Part shown: one piece after another, positions 45,281 through 53,672 of the stretch
Layout: each line of letters opens with the position of its first letter
Numbering within the stretch: position 1 is the first letter of the stretch
Source of the DNA: UBA9715 sp964553375
GTDB lineage: Bacteria > Actinomycetota > Coriobacteriia > Coriobacteriales > Eggerthellaceae
DNA length: 64,000 nt
Reading direction: 5' to 3'
Assembly (NCBI GenBank): GCA_964553375.1
Contig: CAZKKN010000002.1
Span: 1-64,000, forward strand
Notes under the pieces: model-generated
Told to the model about the DNA's origin: nothing
Seen by the model: only the letters and a program-made list of their open reading frames with translations
Database searches by the model: none
Position numbers and translations under genes: made by a program

Positions 45281-46201
45281 ATGCCTTCGAACCCGTCCAT
45301 CCCTTCTGACTTCCGCTCGGGATTCCTCACGTTGGTGGGACGCCCCAACGCCGGTAAATCCACGCTGCTCAATGCCATCATGGGCAAGAAGATCGCCATC
45401 ACCTCCGATACGGCCCAGACGACCCGCCACCGGTTTCGCGCCATCGCCACCGCCGATGACTATCAACTGATCATCGTGGATACCCCGGGCATCCATAAGC
45501 CCCACGATGCCCTGGGAGAAGAGCTCAACACCTCTGCAGTCAAAGCCTTGGAGGATGTGGATGCGATCGCCATGCTCATAGACGCCTCCCAGCCTGTTGG
45601 CACCGGCGATCAGTGGGTGGCAAGCCAGCTTGCCCGTATCCCCACGAAGAAGGTCCTGGTGCTCTCCAAGACCGACCTGGTGGATGAGAAGACCCTTGAG
45701 GCCCAGCGTGAAGCGGCGAGCGAGCTTGCGCCTTGGGATGATATCCTGTGCTGCTCGGCACTCATCCCCCAAAGCGTGGAGGAGTTCGTCGAGCGCATCG
45801 TGCCCCTCATGCCTGAAGGCCCCCAATGGTTTCCCGCCGACATGGAGACAGACCAGCCCTTGGAGGTCATCGTGGCCGAATTCATCCGCGAGAAAGTGCT
45901 CAGGAACTTTCGCGACGAGATCCCCCATGCCATCGGCGTGCAAACCGAGGAACTCTCCTATTCCGCCAAGAAGGACCTCTATCGCATCAGCGCCATCATC
46001 TACACCGAGCAGGAAAGCCAGAAGGGCATGATCATCGGCAAGGGGGGAGCGGCCATCAAGGCCATCGGCACCGAGGCGCGCTGTGACCTTGAACGGCTGC
46101 TCGGCTGCCGGGTGTTTTTGGACCTGCGCGTGAAGGTGAAGAAGAATTGGAGGAAAGACGCCAGCCAGATACGCCGCTTCGGCTACGGAGAAGGCGCCTA
46201 A
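45281..46201 (+). CDS. era: GTPase Era
   Basis: This 306-residue Ras-like GTPase binds 16S rRNA in 30S assembly. G motifs: GRPNAGKSTLLNAI (residues 17-30), DTPGIH, SKTDLV; AQTTRHRF marks the switch. The C-terminal KH domain has IYTEQESQKGMIIGKGGAAIKAIG. AAGGAG precedes ATG 45281. It belongs to the phoH-ybeY-dgkA-era cluster. Confidence 0.96.
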   Translation: MPSNPSIPSDFRSGFLTLVGRPNAGKSTLLNAIMGKKIAITSDTAQTTRHRFRAIATADDYQLIIVDTPGIHKPHDALGEELNTSAVKALEDVDAIAMLIDASQPVGTGDQWVASQLARIPTKKVLVLSKTDLVDEKTLEAQREAASELAPWDDILCCSALIPQSVEEFVERIVPLMPEGPQWFPADMETDQPLEVIVAEFIREKVLRNFRDEIPHAIGVQTEELSYSAKKDLYRISAIIYTEQESQKGMIIGKGGAAIKAIGTEARCDLERLLGCRVFLDLRVKVKKNWRKDASQIRRFGYGEGA

Positions 46202-46318
46202 ACGGTCAACGACGGGAACACGACCCCGCAAGCCCTCCATAAGTTTCCGTTCAGTGCCGAAAATGGGACTAATTGAGATAGAATAATCGTTTGACCGATA
46301 GGAGGAAACGCCGGCCCT

Positions 46319-47998
46319 ATGCTCTGCCCCAACTGTGAAACAGAGAACAGCGAGGACGCTCGCCTTTGCAGCGAATGCGGTTTCCCTTTGAGCGGGGCCG
46401 TAGCGCGTGGCGGCGGCGCTGCCTCGTTTGCGCGGAGCACCCCTGCCTATAGCCGGCCCTCCACCCCCGAGCCCGCTCCCGAACCCGATTGGGAGAGCCG
46501 TTCCTATGATGCGCCTCGCCGCCCTTCGCGGCGCACCTCGTCTCTGGAAGAGGAGCTCGCCGCCCAGAAGACCGGCTTTTCCTGGGAACCGCGGGCCAAA
46601 CAGCCCTTCGAGGGCTTCGAGGGGGAAGAGGAGAACATCTTCCGCCAGGAGCCGGCCTCCCAAGCCGTCACGGAAGATGCTGCGCCATCCCCCGAGGCGG
46701 AATCCTTCGAGGAATATAGCGAGTATGAGGAATACACCGGGTTCGGCGCCCAGGACGCCTTCAACTCCTTCGATGGCTTCAATACGTTCGTCACCGGGCA
46801 AAACGCCTTTGAGCCGGAGCTCATCGGCTACGAAGCCGAAGCAGACTACACCCGCCCCTTGGAAAGCGGCGTTGCCCTTGATGGGGAGGGCGCCTTAAGC
46901 GAGACAGCATCGGGCAATACCCTGAAGTTCGATGACGATGACCCGTTTTTCAGCCCCAACGCCTCTGGCCTCAATCTCGACCATACCGGCGTCATGGAGC
47001 CTTTCACCTTGGATGGGGAAAACGCTCAGGACAAGGCGCGCAACTACCGGATCGCACCGCCCGAACGCCGCTTCAGCGGCAAGCAGATAGCGCTCATCGT
47101 GGGTGGCATCGTGGTCATCGCCGTGGCCGCCATCGCCGTCATAGGTTTCGCGCTGGGCCTGTGGGGAGGTGTGGCCGTACCCAATGTGGTGGGCATGTCC
47201 CAACAGGATGCCGAGGCCGCCCTGACCGAGAAGGGCTTCACCACCAAGGTGATGCAGGTGAAATCCGACGAAGTTGAGGGCCGCGTGCTCATCATGGATC
47301 CGGGCGCAGGCACCTTCGCCGAAGAGGGCTCCGAGGTCATCATACACGTGGCCACAGCCCGCACCATCCCCAATGTGGTGGGCATGACCTTAGAGGAGGC
47401 CCAAGCCGCCCTGGCCGAAGCGGGATACACCAACGTGAAGACCAATGTGCAATACACCGATGAGGAGGAGGAGGGCATCGTCCTCTCCATCACCCCCGAA
47501 CCCGATTCCCGGGCCCGCAGCAGCGTGGAGATCACTATCACGGTCTCTGAGAACTACCGCGTACCTGATATCTCGGGCATGAGCCTGGAAGAGGCTCAGA
47601 AGGCCATCGAGGATGCCGAGCTCACGCCTACCATCATGTACATCGATACCGACCAATACCCCGATGGCAGCGTCATCGGCACAGACCCCGAAGCCGGCAC
47701 CAAAGTATCCCAAGGCGCCTATGTGGCCATCACCATCGCCCGGTTGCGGGGCGTGGAGCTCGTAGCCTTGGCTGAAGACCTGATCGCCGAGGGCAAGACC
47801 ATAGAGATCGGCGGCGTGAACTATCAGATAGAATCCGTCTCGTCCATGAGCTATCAAGGCGATGACATCGTTGCGTTCACCATAACCGCCAAGCCCTTCG
47901 TCAACTTCTTCGGGGAAACGCTTTTCGCCAGCTCATCCCAAACCGTCACCGGTCAGATCTCCTTCGATTCAAACAACCAGGTTCTGGGGATCTATTAG
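46319..47998 (+). CDS. Zinc-ribbon membrane protein with three PASTA domains, no kinase
   Basis: The order in this 559-residue protein is: N-terminal zinc ribbon (CPNCETENSEDARLCSECG, residues 3-21); a long, acidic, probably disordered cytoplasmic region (about 25-255); one transmembrane helix (about 257-282); three PASTA domains (about 285-352, 353-418, 419-481, each starting like PNVVGM); and a C-terminal region rich in beta strands (about 485-559). PASTA domains normally sit outside the membrane on Ser/Thr kinases or penicillin-binding proteins and bind peptidoglycan fragments. No kinase domain is present. A good AGGAGG lies 12 bases upstream of the ATG, longer than usual spacing. A role in sensing or anchoring to cell wall is inferred. 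Confidence 0.85.
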   Translation: MLCPNCETENSEDARLCSECGFPLSGAVARGGGAASFARSTPAYSRPSTPEPAPEPDWESRSYDAPRRPSRRTSSLEEELAAQKTGFSWEPRAKQPFEGFEGEEENIFRQEPASQAVTEDAAPSPEAESFEEYSEYEEYTGFGAQDAFNSFDGFNTFVTGQNAFEPELIGYEAEADYTRPLESGVALDGEGALSETASGNTLKFDDDDPFFSPNASGLNLDHTGVMEPFTLDGENAQDKARNYRIAPPERRFSGKQIALIVGGIVVIAVAAIAVIGFALGLWGGVAVPNVVGMSQQDAEAALTEKGFTTKVMQVKSDEVEGRVLIMDPGAGTFAEEGSEVIIHVATARTIPNVVGMTLEEAQAALAEAGYTNVKTNVQYTDEEEEGIVLSITPEPDSRARSSVEITITVSENYRVPDISGMSLEEAQKAIEDAELTPTIMYIDTDQYPDGSVIGTDPEAGTKVSQGAYVAITIARLRGVELVALAEDLIAEGKTIEIGGVNYQIESVSSMSYQGDDIVAFTITAKPFVNFFGETLFASSSQTVTGQISFDSNNQVLGIY

Positions 47999-48004
47999 CC
48001 GCCC

Positions 48005-48778
48005 ATGGCATCCAAGACCTATAAGACCCGCGCCATCGTGCTGAAGAAAACGCGGCTCGGGGAAAAGGACCTCATCATCACCTTGATAGGGGAAAGCGGA
48101 AGCCTGATCAAGGCTGTGGCCAAAGGGGCCCGCAAGCCGGGCAGCTCCAAAGCAGCGACCTTGGAGCTCTTCTCCACGGTGGACCTGCTTTTGGTCCAGG
48201 GTCGCTCCCTGGACATAGTGAGCGACGCCGCCCTGGTACCCGGGAAAACACCCCTCACCTCCTTGGAGGCCTCAACCTGCGCCTCACCGTTGGCAGAGCT
48301 TCTGAGCCTGGTGGCCCAAGAACAGCTGGAGCAGCCCCGGCTCTTCCAGCTTGCCCAAGCGAGCTTCGACGCTCTGGGCCAGGCCAGTGACGTGAATCGT
48401 CTGTTCATCACCGCTGCTTCCCTTTGGAAGGTCCTTGGTCAGGCCGGATTCAAGCCCAGCTTCTCCCAGTGCCCCCACTGCGGCCAGGAGGTGCTTGGGG
48501 AAGGGGAGGGGTGTTTGCGCTTCTCACCTGAGGAAGGCGGGGTGCTCTGTACCCAAGCCCCCCAGGCTTTCGATGCCCTGCGGGTGGACCGGGAGGTGCT
48601 GCGCTGGTGCTCGTTCGCCCTTCAGGGCCGCTATGATGAGCTTCTGAACACCTCAGTGGATACCCAGACCGCCCGAGCGCTTCTCAACCTTGCCCGCCAA
48701 TGGATGGTCGCCCACATCGGCCGTCCCCTTCGCTCCTTGGATTTTGTTGTAACATCGAATCTGATATGCACCAGATGA
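48005..48778 (+). CDS. recO: DNA repair protein RecO
   Basis: This 257-residue RecO of normal length helps load RecA onto SSB-coated DNA. The N-terminal OB fold has KTRAIVLKKTRLGEKDLIITLIGESGSLIKAVAKGARKPGS, and the zinc site begins CPHCG near residue 156. It starts 6 bases after the PASTA gene without a clear Shine-Dalgarno. Its last four codons lie inside the left arm of a 21-bp inverted repeat. era-recO linkage is common; here the PASTA gene is inserted between them. Confidence 0.9.
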   Translation: MASKTYKTRAIVLKKTRLGEKDLIITLIGESGSLIKAVAKGARKPGSSKAATLELFSTVDLLLVQGRSLDIVSDAALVPGKTPLTSLEASTCASPLAELLSLVAQEQLEQPRLFQLAQASFDALGQASDVNRLFITAASLWKVLGQAGFKPSFSQCPHCGQEVLGEGEGCLRFSPEEGGVLCTQAPQAFDALRVDREVLRWCSFALQGRYDELLNTSVDTQTARALLNLARQWMVAHIGRPLRSLDFVVTSNLICTR

Positions 48779-48851
48779 ATAGGATCTGAAAGATTACGCT
48801 CAGAAGCTCCGCAGCCTTCGCTCCACCTTCCAGATCCTATTCATCTGGTGC
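48768..48851. repeat. Perfect 21-bp inverted repeat flanking a 42-base loop
   Basis: GCACCAGATGAATAGGATCTG at 48768-48788 is exactly complementary to 48831-48851. The loop contains a further small hairpin (GAAGC / G-C-CTTC). The left arm covers the end of recO including its stop. The right arm ends 36 bases before the next gene. No T-run follows and no flanking target duplication is evident. Confidence 0.9.
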
Positions 48852-48886
48852 GTGTCCTACCTGACAAGAGAAGCAAGGAGGGACCG

Positions 48887-49135
48887 ATGACCACCTACCA
48901 CCCCCGCGGCGTGTGCTCGCAGCGCATCGATTTCACTATCACCGACCAGGGGAAACTGACTGACGTATCTTTTCTCGGCGGCTGTAACGGCAACCTCAAG
49001 GCCATCGCCAAGCTCATAGAGGGCAAGGATGCCCAGGAGGTCATAGACCTCTTGGAAGGCAACACCTGCGGCCCCCGCTCCACCTCCTGCGCCGACCAGC
49101 TGGCCCAGGGACTTAAGGAGGCTTTGAGCCGCTAG
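48887..49135 (+). CDS. TSCPD-domain protein (TIGR03905-like)
   Basis: The product is 82 residues from ATG 48887, with AAGGAGG just upstream. The sequence resembles the small TSCPD family related to the C-terminal domain of vitamin B12-dependent ribonucleotide reductase. It has GVCSQRIDF, GGCNGNLKAIAKLIEG and NTCGPRSTSCADQLAQGL. Four conserved cysteines suggest metal binding. The function of stand-alone members is not established. Confidence 0.82.
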   Translation: MTTYHPRGVCSQRIDFTITDQGKLTDVSFLGGCNGNLKAIAKLIEGKDAQEVIDLLEGNTCGPRSTSCADQLAQGLKEALSR

Positions 49136-49189
49136 CCGGGACTCTGTGCGCAAAACGTGGACATTTCGGCGTCTTTCCCCAAATACAGG

Positions 49190-49270
49190 TAGAATAGACA
49201 AGCTGTGCGAAAACGCAGCAACGCTTAAGGCTTGGATCCGATGACCACCGCATGGGACCCCAGCTTTAAG
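49190..49270 (+). promoter_or_regulatory. rpsO promoter element and structured leader (possible S15 autoregulation site)
   Basis: TAGAAT (49190-49195) is a probable -10 box; no good -35 was found. Downstream, CTTAAGGCTTGG (49224-49235) pairs with CCCAGCTTTAAG (49259-49270) at 11 of 12 positions (one G-T pair, one mismatch). TCC/GGGA and ATG/CAT pairs may form inside. The hairpin ends 36 bases before the rpsO start. Confidence 0.5.
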
Positions 49271-49306
49271 GGAGCCATGAACTACGGAAAAGGAAGGTGG
49301 AAAAGC

Positions 49307-49594
49307 ATGGCAGAGAAACTGAGCATCTCCAAGGAGCGCACCGCAGAACTCGTGAAGGAGTTCGGGGGCGACGAGAAGAACACCGGCAACGTGGAAGTGC
49401 AGGTGGCCATCCTCACCGAGCGCATCCGCAACCTCACGGAGCATCTCAAGACCCACAAGAAGGACAATCACACCCGTCGCGGCCTGATGAAGCTCATCGG
49501 TAAACGCCGTGGCCTGCTGAAATACATCAAGCAGCGCAACATCGACCAATACCGCGCCTTGGTGCAGAAGCTTGGCATCCGCGACAATATCTAG
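49307..49594 (+). CDS. rpsO: 30S ribosomal protein S15
   Basis: This 95-residue S15 binds the central domain of 16S rRNA early in assembly. NTGNVEVQVAILTERIRNLTEHLKTHKKDNHTRRGLMKLIGKRR is highly typical. ATG 49307 is chosen, with AAGGAAGGTGG upstream; the in-frame ORF runs further 5' but that part has no S15 similarity. rpsO-pnp is a conserved pair, with a hairpin between them. Confidence 0.96.
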   Translation: MAEKLSISKERTAELVKEFGGDEKNTGNVEVQVAILTERIRNLTEHLKTHKKDNHTRRGLMKLIGKRRGLLKYIKQRNIDQYRALVQKLGIRDNI

Positions 49595-49600
49595 GCACTG

Positions 49601-49626
49601 AGAACCCGCGGGAAGCGGGTTCTTTC
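49601..49626 (+). terminator. Hairpin between rpsO and pnp
   Basis: A perfect 9-bp stem (AGAACCCGC / GCGGGTTCT), 5-base loop, followed by TTC. The short T-run suggests partial termination or an mRNA processing site, as often found between rpsO and pnp. Confidence 0.7.
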
Positions 49627-49662
49627 ACAAAGAGGAACAAAGAGGAAGAGGAAAGAATAAGC

Positions 49663-51846
49663 ATGGAGAAGATCGTCGAAGAATTCGAACTCTACGGCAA
49701 GACCTATCGACTGGAAACCGGCGAGCTCGCCAAACAGGCAACCGGTGCGGTAGTGGTATGCCAGGGCGACACCACGGTGCTGGTGACCGCCGTTATTTCC
49801 AAAGATGAGAAGGACTATGATTTCTTCCCGCTCACCGTTGACTACATCGAGAAGATGTATGCCGTGGGCCGCATCCCCGGCGGGTATCTGAAGCGCGAAT
49901 CCCGTCCGTCTGAGAAGGGCACCTTAACGGCCCGCATGATCGACCGTCCCATCCGCCCCGGCTTCGCCGACGGCTTCAAGCGTGAGGTCCATGTGGTGGC
50001 CACCACCCTGGTGGCAGACCAGATCAACCCCATCGACAACATCTGCGTCATGGGCGCTTCCGCCGCCTTGATGATCGGCGACGCGCCTTTCGATGGTCCT
50101 TGCGCCTGCGTGCGCGTGGGCCGCGACATCCAGACCGGCGATTTCATCTGCAACCCCACCTATGAGGAGCAGGAGAACTCGGATCTGGACCTGGTCATCG
50201 CAGGCACCACCGATTACATCTCCATGATCGAGGCCGGCGCCGAGGAGATCTCCGAAGAGGACATGCTCGCCGCCATGAGCTTCGGCCAGACGGCTATCGC
50301 CCAGTTCTGCGAGGCTCAGCAGCGCTTCCTGGACCGTTGCACCATCGAGAGCCGCGAGTGGCCCGTCCATCAGGCAGACCCCTGCATCGAGGAGCGCGTG
50401 GGCAAATACGCCGCCGATATGAGCGCCGCCCTGAAGGACCCGGACAAGCTCGCCCGCATGGAGAAGGTGGAGGAGCTCAAGGCCCGCATCGAATCCGAGC
50501 AGTTCAGCGACGAGGAGCGCCTGGCATGGAAGGGCGACATCGCCGCAGCCTTGAAGAGCCTGGAGAAGCATGCCATGCGCGCGATGATCATCGAGACCGG
50601 TGAGCGTGCCGACGGCCGCACCCCCGAGGAGATCCGCCCCCTCTACATCGTGCCGGGTTATCTGCCGCGCGTCCATGGTTCGGGCCTCTTCCAGCGCGGC
50701 CAGACCCAGGTGCTCTCCATCTGCACCTTGGGCATGCTCAACGAATGGCAGCGCCTGGATACCATCGAACCCGTGGACGGCAAACGCTACATGCACCATT
50801 ACAACTTCCCGCCCTATTGCACCGGTGAGGCCGGCCGCATGGGAGCGCCGAAGCGCCGCGAAGTGGGCCACGGCGCCCTGGCCGAGCGCGCGCTGAAGCC
50901 GGTGCTCCCCAGCGAGGATGAATTCCCTTACGCCATCCGCGTGGTCTCGGAGGTGCTGGAGTCCAACGGCTCTTCCTCCATGGCCTCCACCTGCGGTTCC
51001 ACCTTGGCCCTCATGGACGCAGGCGTGCCCATCAAGGCCCCGGTCTCCGGCATCGCCATGGGCCTCATCAAGGAGGGCGATGACGTGGTGATCCTGTCGG
51101 ACATCCAGGGCATCGAGGACTTCCTGGGCGATATGGACTTCAAGGTGACCGGCACCGAGGCCGGCATCACCGCCTTGCAGATGGATAACAAGGCCCGCGG
51201 CCTTTCGGTTGAGATCCTCGCTCGCGCCCTTGAGCAGGCAAAACGCGGCCGTGCCTTCATCCTGCAGGCCATGCTGGAGAAGATTCCTGCTCCCCGTGAG
51301 ACCCTTTCGGACTACGCGCCGCGCATCGAGACCATCCACATCCCCGTGGATAAGATCCGCGACGTCATCGGCTCGGGTGGCAAGGTGGTGCGCGGCATCC
51401 AAGAGGAAACCGGCGTGTCCATCGACATCCAAGAAGACGGCACCATCCATATCGCCGCCGTAGACGGCGAAGCCGGAGAGGCCGCCAAGGCCATGATCTT
51501 GGGCATCGTGAAAGAGCCCGAGGTGGGCGAGGAGTACGAAGGCGAAGTGGTGGGCATCAAGGACTTCGGCGCTTTCGTGAAGCTCACTCCGGCGAAAGAC
51601 GGCCTGCTCCACATCTCCCGTGTGGCCAACGGCCGCGTGGGCAAGGTGGAAGACGTGCTGTCCGTGGGCGATACGGTGAAGGTGGTCGTTTTGGATGTTG
51701 ATCCCAAAAACGGCAAGATCTCCCTTGACCGCCTGGATAAGCCCGATGTAGCCGGTGGCGACGACAATCGCGGCAACCATGGCGAGCGTCCCCATCACAA
51801 CGATAACCACCGGGATCGCAAGCCGCGCCGCAGCCATGGAGCCTAG
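49663..51846 (+). CDS. pnp: Polyribonucleotide nucleotidyltransferase (PNPase)
   Basis: This 727-residue 3'-5' phosphorolytic exoribonuclease has two RNase PH domains (the first with GDTTVLVTAV, the second with RGQTQVLSICTLG). A KH domain (IHIPVDKIRDVIGSGGKVVRGIQEETG) and an S1 domain (GEEYEGEVVGIKDFGAFVKL) follow, then a short basic, His/Asn/Arg-rich tail. It starts at ATG 49663. The stop overlaps a possible upstream dapB start. Confidence 0.96.
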   Translation: MEKIVEEFELYGKTYRLETGELAKQATGAVVVCQGDTTVLVTAVISKDEKDYDFFPLTVDYIEKMYAVGRIPGGYLKRESRPSEKGTLTARMIDRPIRPGFADGFKREVHVVATTLVADQINPIDNICVMGASAALMIGDAPFDGPCACVRVGRDIQTGDFICNPTYEEQENSDLDLVIAGTTDYISMIEAGAEEISEEDMLAAMSFGQTAIAQFCEAQQRFLDRCTIESREWPVHQADPCIEERVGKYAADMSAALKDPDKLARMEKVEELKARIESEQFSDEERLAWKGDIAAALKSLEKHAMRAMIIETGERADGRTPEEIRPLYIVPGYLPRVHGSGLFQRGQTQVLSICTLGMLNEWQRLDTIEPVDGKRYMHHYNFPPYCTGEAGRMGAPKRREVGHGALAERALKPVLPSEDEFPYAIRVVSEVLESNGSSSMASTCGSTLALMDAGVPIKAPVSGIAMGLIKEGDDVVILSDIQGIEDFLGDMDFKVTGTEAGITALQMDNKARGLSVEILARALEQAKRGRAFILQAMLEKIPAPRETLSDYAPRIETIHIPVDKIRDVIGSGGKVVRGIQEETGVSIDIQEDGTIHIAAVDGEAGEAAKAMILGIVKEPEVGEEYEGEVVGIKDFGAFVKLTPAKDGLLHISRVANGRVGKVEDVLSVGDTVKVVVLDVDPKNGKISLDRLDKPDVAGGDDNRGNHGERPHHNDNHRDRKPRRSHGA

Positions 51847-51850
51847 GGCT

Positions 51851-52618
51851 GTGATCCGCGTCGCTGTTGCCGGCTGTGCCGGTCGCATGGGCACAGCCGT
51901 GGTGAATGCCGTATCCGATGCCGCAGACATGGAATTGGTCTGCGGCATCGACCCGCACGGGACCGCGTCATCCTTTCCCGTCTACAAGGACATAGTTGAA
52001 GCCCTCGCCGAAGAGAGCTTCGATGTGCTCGTTGATTTCACCGCTCCTTCGGTGGTGGCGGGCAACCTTGAGGCGGCGCTGCCCCAAGGGGTGAACTGCG
52101 TTGTGGGCACAACGGGGCTTTCCACCGAGGAGCTTGAGCGCCTCGCTGCTCTCGCATCCCCAGGGACATGCCTGTTCTACGCCCCCAACTTCACCACGGG
52201 AGCCGTGCTCATGATGGAGTTCGCCAAGGCGGCGGCTCCCTATTTCCCCCAGGCCGAGGTGATGGAGTTCCATCATTGCCGCAAGAAGGACGCCCCATCG
52301 GGTACGGCCGTCCGCACAGCCCAGCTCATAGCCCAAGCCCGGGATGGCGAACCCTCAGAGGCCCCCGGGGCCGAAACCGAGGTGAATGGCTGCGAGGGGG
52401 CCCGGGGCGCCTTGGTAGAGGGGATCCCCGTCCATTCGGTGCGCTCCATGGGCTATGTGGCCAGCCAAGAGGTGATCTTCGGCTCTTTGGGGCAAACCCT
52501 CACCATCCGCCACGATTCCTGGGACACCGGTTCCTATATGCCGGGGGTATTGCTGGGAATCCGCTCGGTAGGGGACCGAAGCGGGCTCATCGTGGGCCTG
52601 GAGAACTTCATGCAATAA
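51851..52618 (+). CDS. dapB: 4-hydroxy-tetrahydrodipicolinate reductase
   Basis: The product is 255 residues from GTG 51851. It reduces the product of DapA in the lysine and diaminopimelate pathway. VAVAGCAGRMG is the nucleotide-binding motif, and EFHHCRKKDAPSGTA carries the catalytic His and Lys. GTG 51851 is favoured because GGAG is 9 bases upstream and homologues begin there. ATG 51836, inside pnp, would add five residues. dapB is followed by dapA, the preceding enzyme of the pathway. Confidence 0.94.
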   Translation: MIRVAVAGCAGRMGTAVVNAVSDAADMELVCGIDPHGTASSFPVYKDIVEALAEESFDVLVDFTAPSVVAGNLEAALPQGVNCVVGTTGLSTEELERLAALASPGTCLFYAPNFTTGAVLMMEFAKAAAPYFPQAEVMEFHHCRKKDAPSGTAVRTAQLIAQARDGEPSEAPGAETEVNGCEGARGALVEGIPVHSVRSMGYVASQEVIFGSLGQTLTIRHDSWDTGSYMPGVLLGIRSVGDRSGLIVGLENFMQ

Positions 52619-52635
52619 GACTAGGCGGCGATTTC

Positions 52636-52644
52636 TGCCATAAT
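52636..52644 (+). promoter_or_regulatory. Possible extended -10 promoter of dapA
   Basis: TGCCATAAT (52636-52644) is an extended -10 element in the 63-base gap between dapB and dapA. No convincing -35 box is seen. Confidence 0.35.
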
Positions 52645-52681
52645 GGTGGCAGGAACATCGCCGAGCTTCGAGGAGCAAACA

Positions 52682-53572
52682 ATGGCTGAACCACAATTCG
52701 GACGCCTTATCACCGCTGCCATCACCCCATTCGACCGTGACGGGGAGCTGGACATCCCGCGCACCGAGGAATTCACCGAGCGCCTCATAGCCGGTGGCAC
52801 CGATGCCATCATCGTGTGCGGCACCACTGGCGAGAGCCCCACGGTGTTCTACCCTCAGAAGATGCAGGTGATAGAAGCGGTGGTCAAGACCGCTGCAGGC
52901 CGTGTGCCCGTCATAGCCAACGTGGGCGATAACTGCACCGCCGACACGGTGGATTTCGCCGCCGACGTGGCCCCGTTAGGGGTAGACGGGTTCATGTGCG
53001 TGGTTCCCTACTACAACAAGCCTCCCCAAGAGGGGCTCTACCAGCACTTCAAGACCATCGCCCGCTCCACGGAGCTGCCCATCATCCTTTACAACATCCC
53101 CAGTCGCTGCGTGGTGAACATGACTGCGGATACCACGTTGCGCCTAGCCGACGAATGCCGGAACATCGTGGCCATAAAGGAGGCCTCGGGCGATATCGAG
53201 CAGGTGAAGGCGATCCTTGCCGGGGCCCCGGAGGATTTTTCGGTTTATTCCGGTGACGATTCCTTTACATTGCCCCTGATGGAGGCCGGTGGCACCGGCG
53301 TCATCTCTACCATATCCAATGTGGCAACGGCCCCGATGAAAGCCATCGTGGACGCGGCCGCCGAGGGGCGCTGGGATGAAGCCCGGGCCTTGAATGAAGA
53401 GCTCCTGCCGCTCATGGTGGGGCTTTTCGCCACCACCAATCCCATTCTGGTGAAGGAAGCCTTGGATCTGGTGGGCTTTCCCGTGGGTGGCGTGCGCCTG
53501 CCTTTGGTGCCGGCCACATCTGAACAACGGGAGGAACTGAAGCGCGTCATGCAGATAACCGGCGTGCTCTGA
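52682..53572 (+). CDS. dapA: 4-hydroxy-tetrahydrodipicolinate synthase
   Basis: This 296-residue TIM-barrel aldolase condenses pyruvate and aspartate semialdehyde. VCGTTGESPTV, the catalytic Tyr in VVPYYNKPPQEGLY, and the Schiff-base Lys in IVAIKEASGD are visible. ATG 52682 has CGAGGAG upstream. An in-frame extension to 52643 lacks similarity. The order dapB-dapA-RNase J is common in Actinobacteria and Firmicutes. Confidence 0.95.
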   Translation: MAEPQFGRLITAAITPFDRDGELDIPRTEEFTERLIAGGTDAIIVCGTTGESPTVFYPQKMQVIEAVVKTAAGRVPVIANVGDNCTADTVDFAADVAPLGVDGFMCVVPYYNKPPQEGLYQHFKTIARSTELPIILYNIPSRCVVNMTADTTLRLADECRNIVAIKEASGDIEQVKAILAGAPEDFSVYSGDDSFTLPLMEAGGTGVISTISNVATAPMKAIVDAAAEGRWDEARALNEELLPLMVGLFATTNPILVKEALDLVGFPVGGVRLPLVPATSEQREELKRVMQITGVL

Positions 53573-53672
53573 TCTTGGACGGAAGCATGCTTCAGGCATG
53601 CATTGAGATAGAAGAAGGCATCCCACGCGCCTGAAGGCCGGGGTGCCGAATGAAGAATGAAACGAGGTATGA

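Noticed and set aside
45134..46801. 555-codon open frame antisense to era and the PASTA gene
   Set aside because: It spans two well-supported genes on the other strand and has no conserved motif.
48768..48851. Insertion sequence or CRISPR remnant at the inverted repeat
   Set aside because: No transposase, no target duplication and only one pair of repeats; kept as an unexplained inverted repeat instead.
49924..51948. 674-codon open frame antisense to pnp
   Set aside because: It lies opposite a strongly conserved PNPase. Composition is low-complexity (His/Ala/Gly/Leu) and no start signal or promoter supports it.
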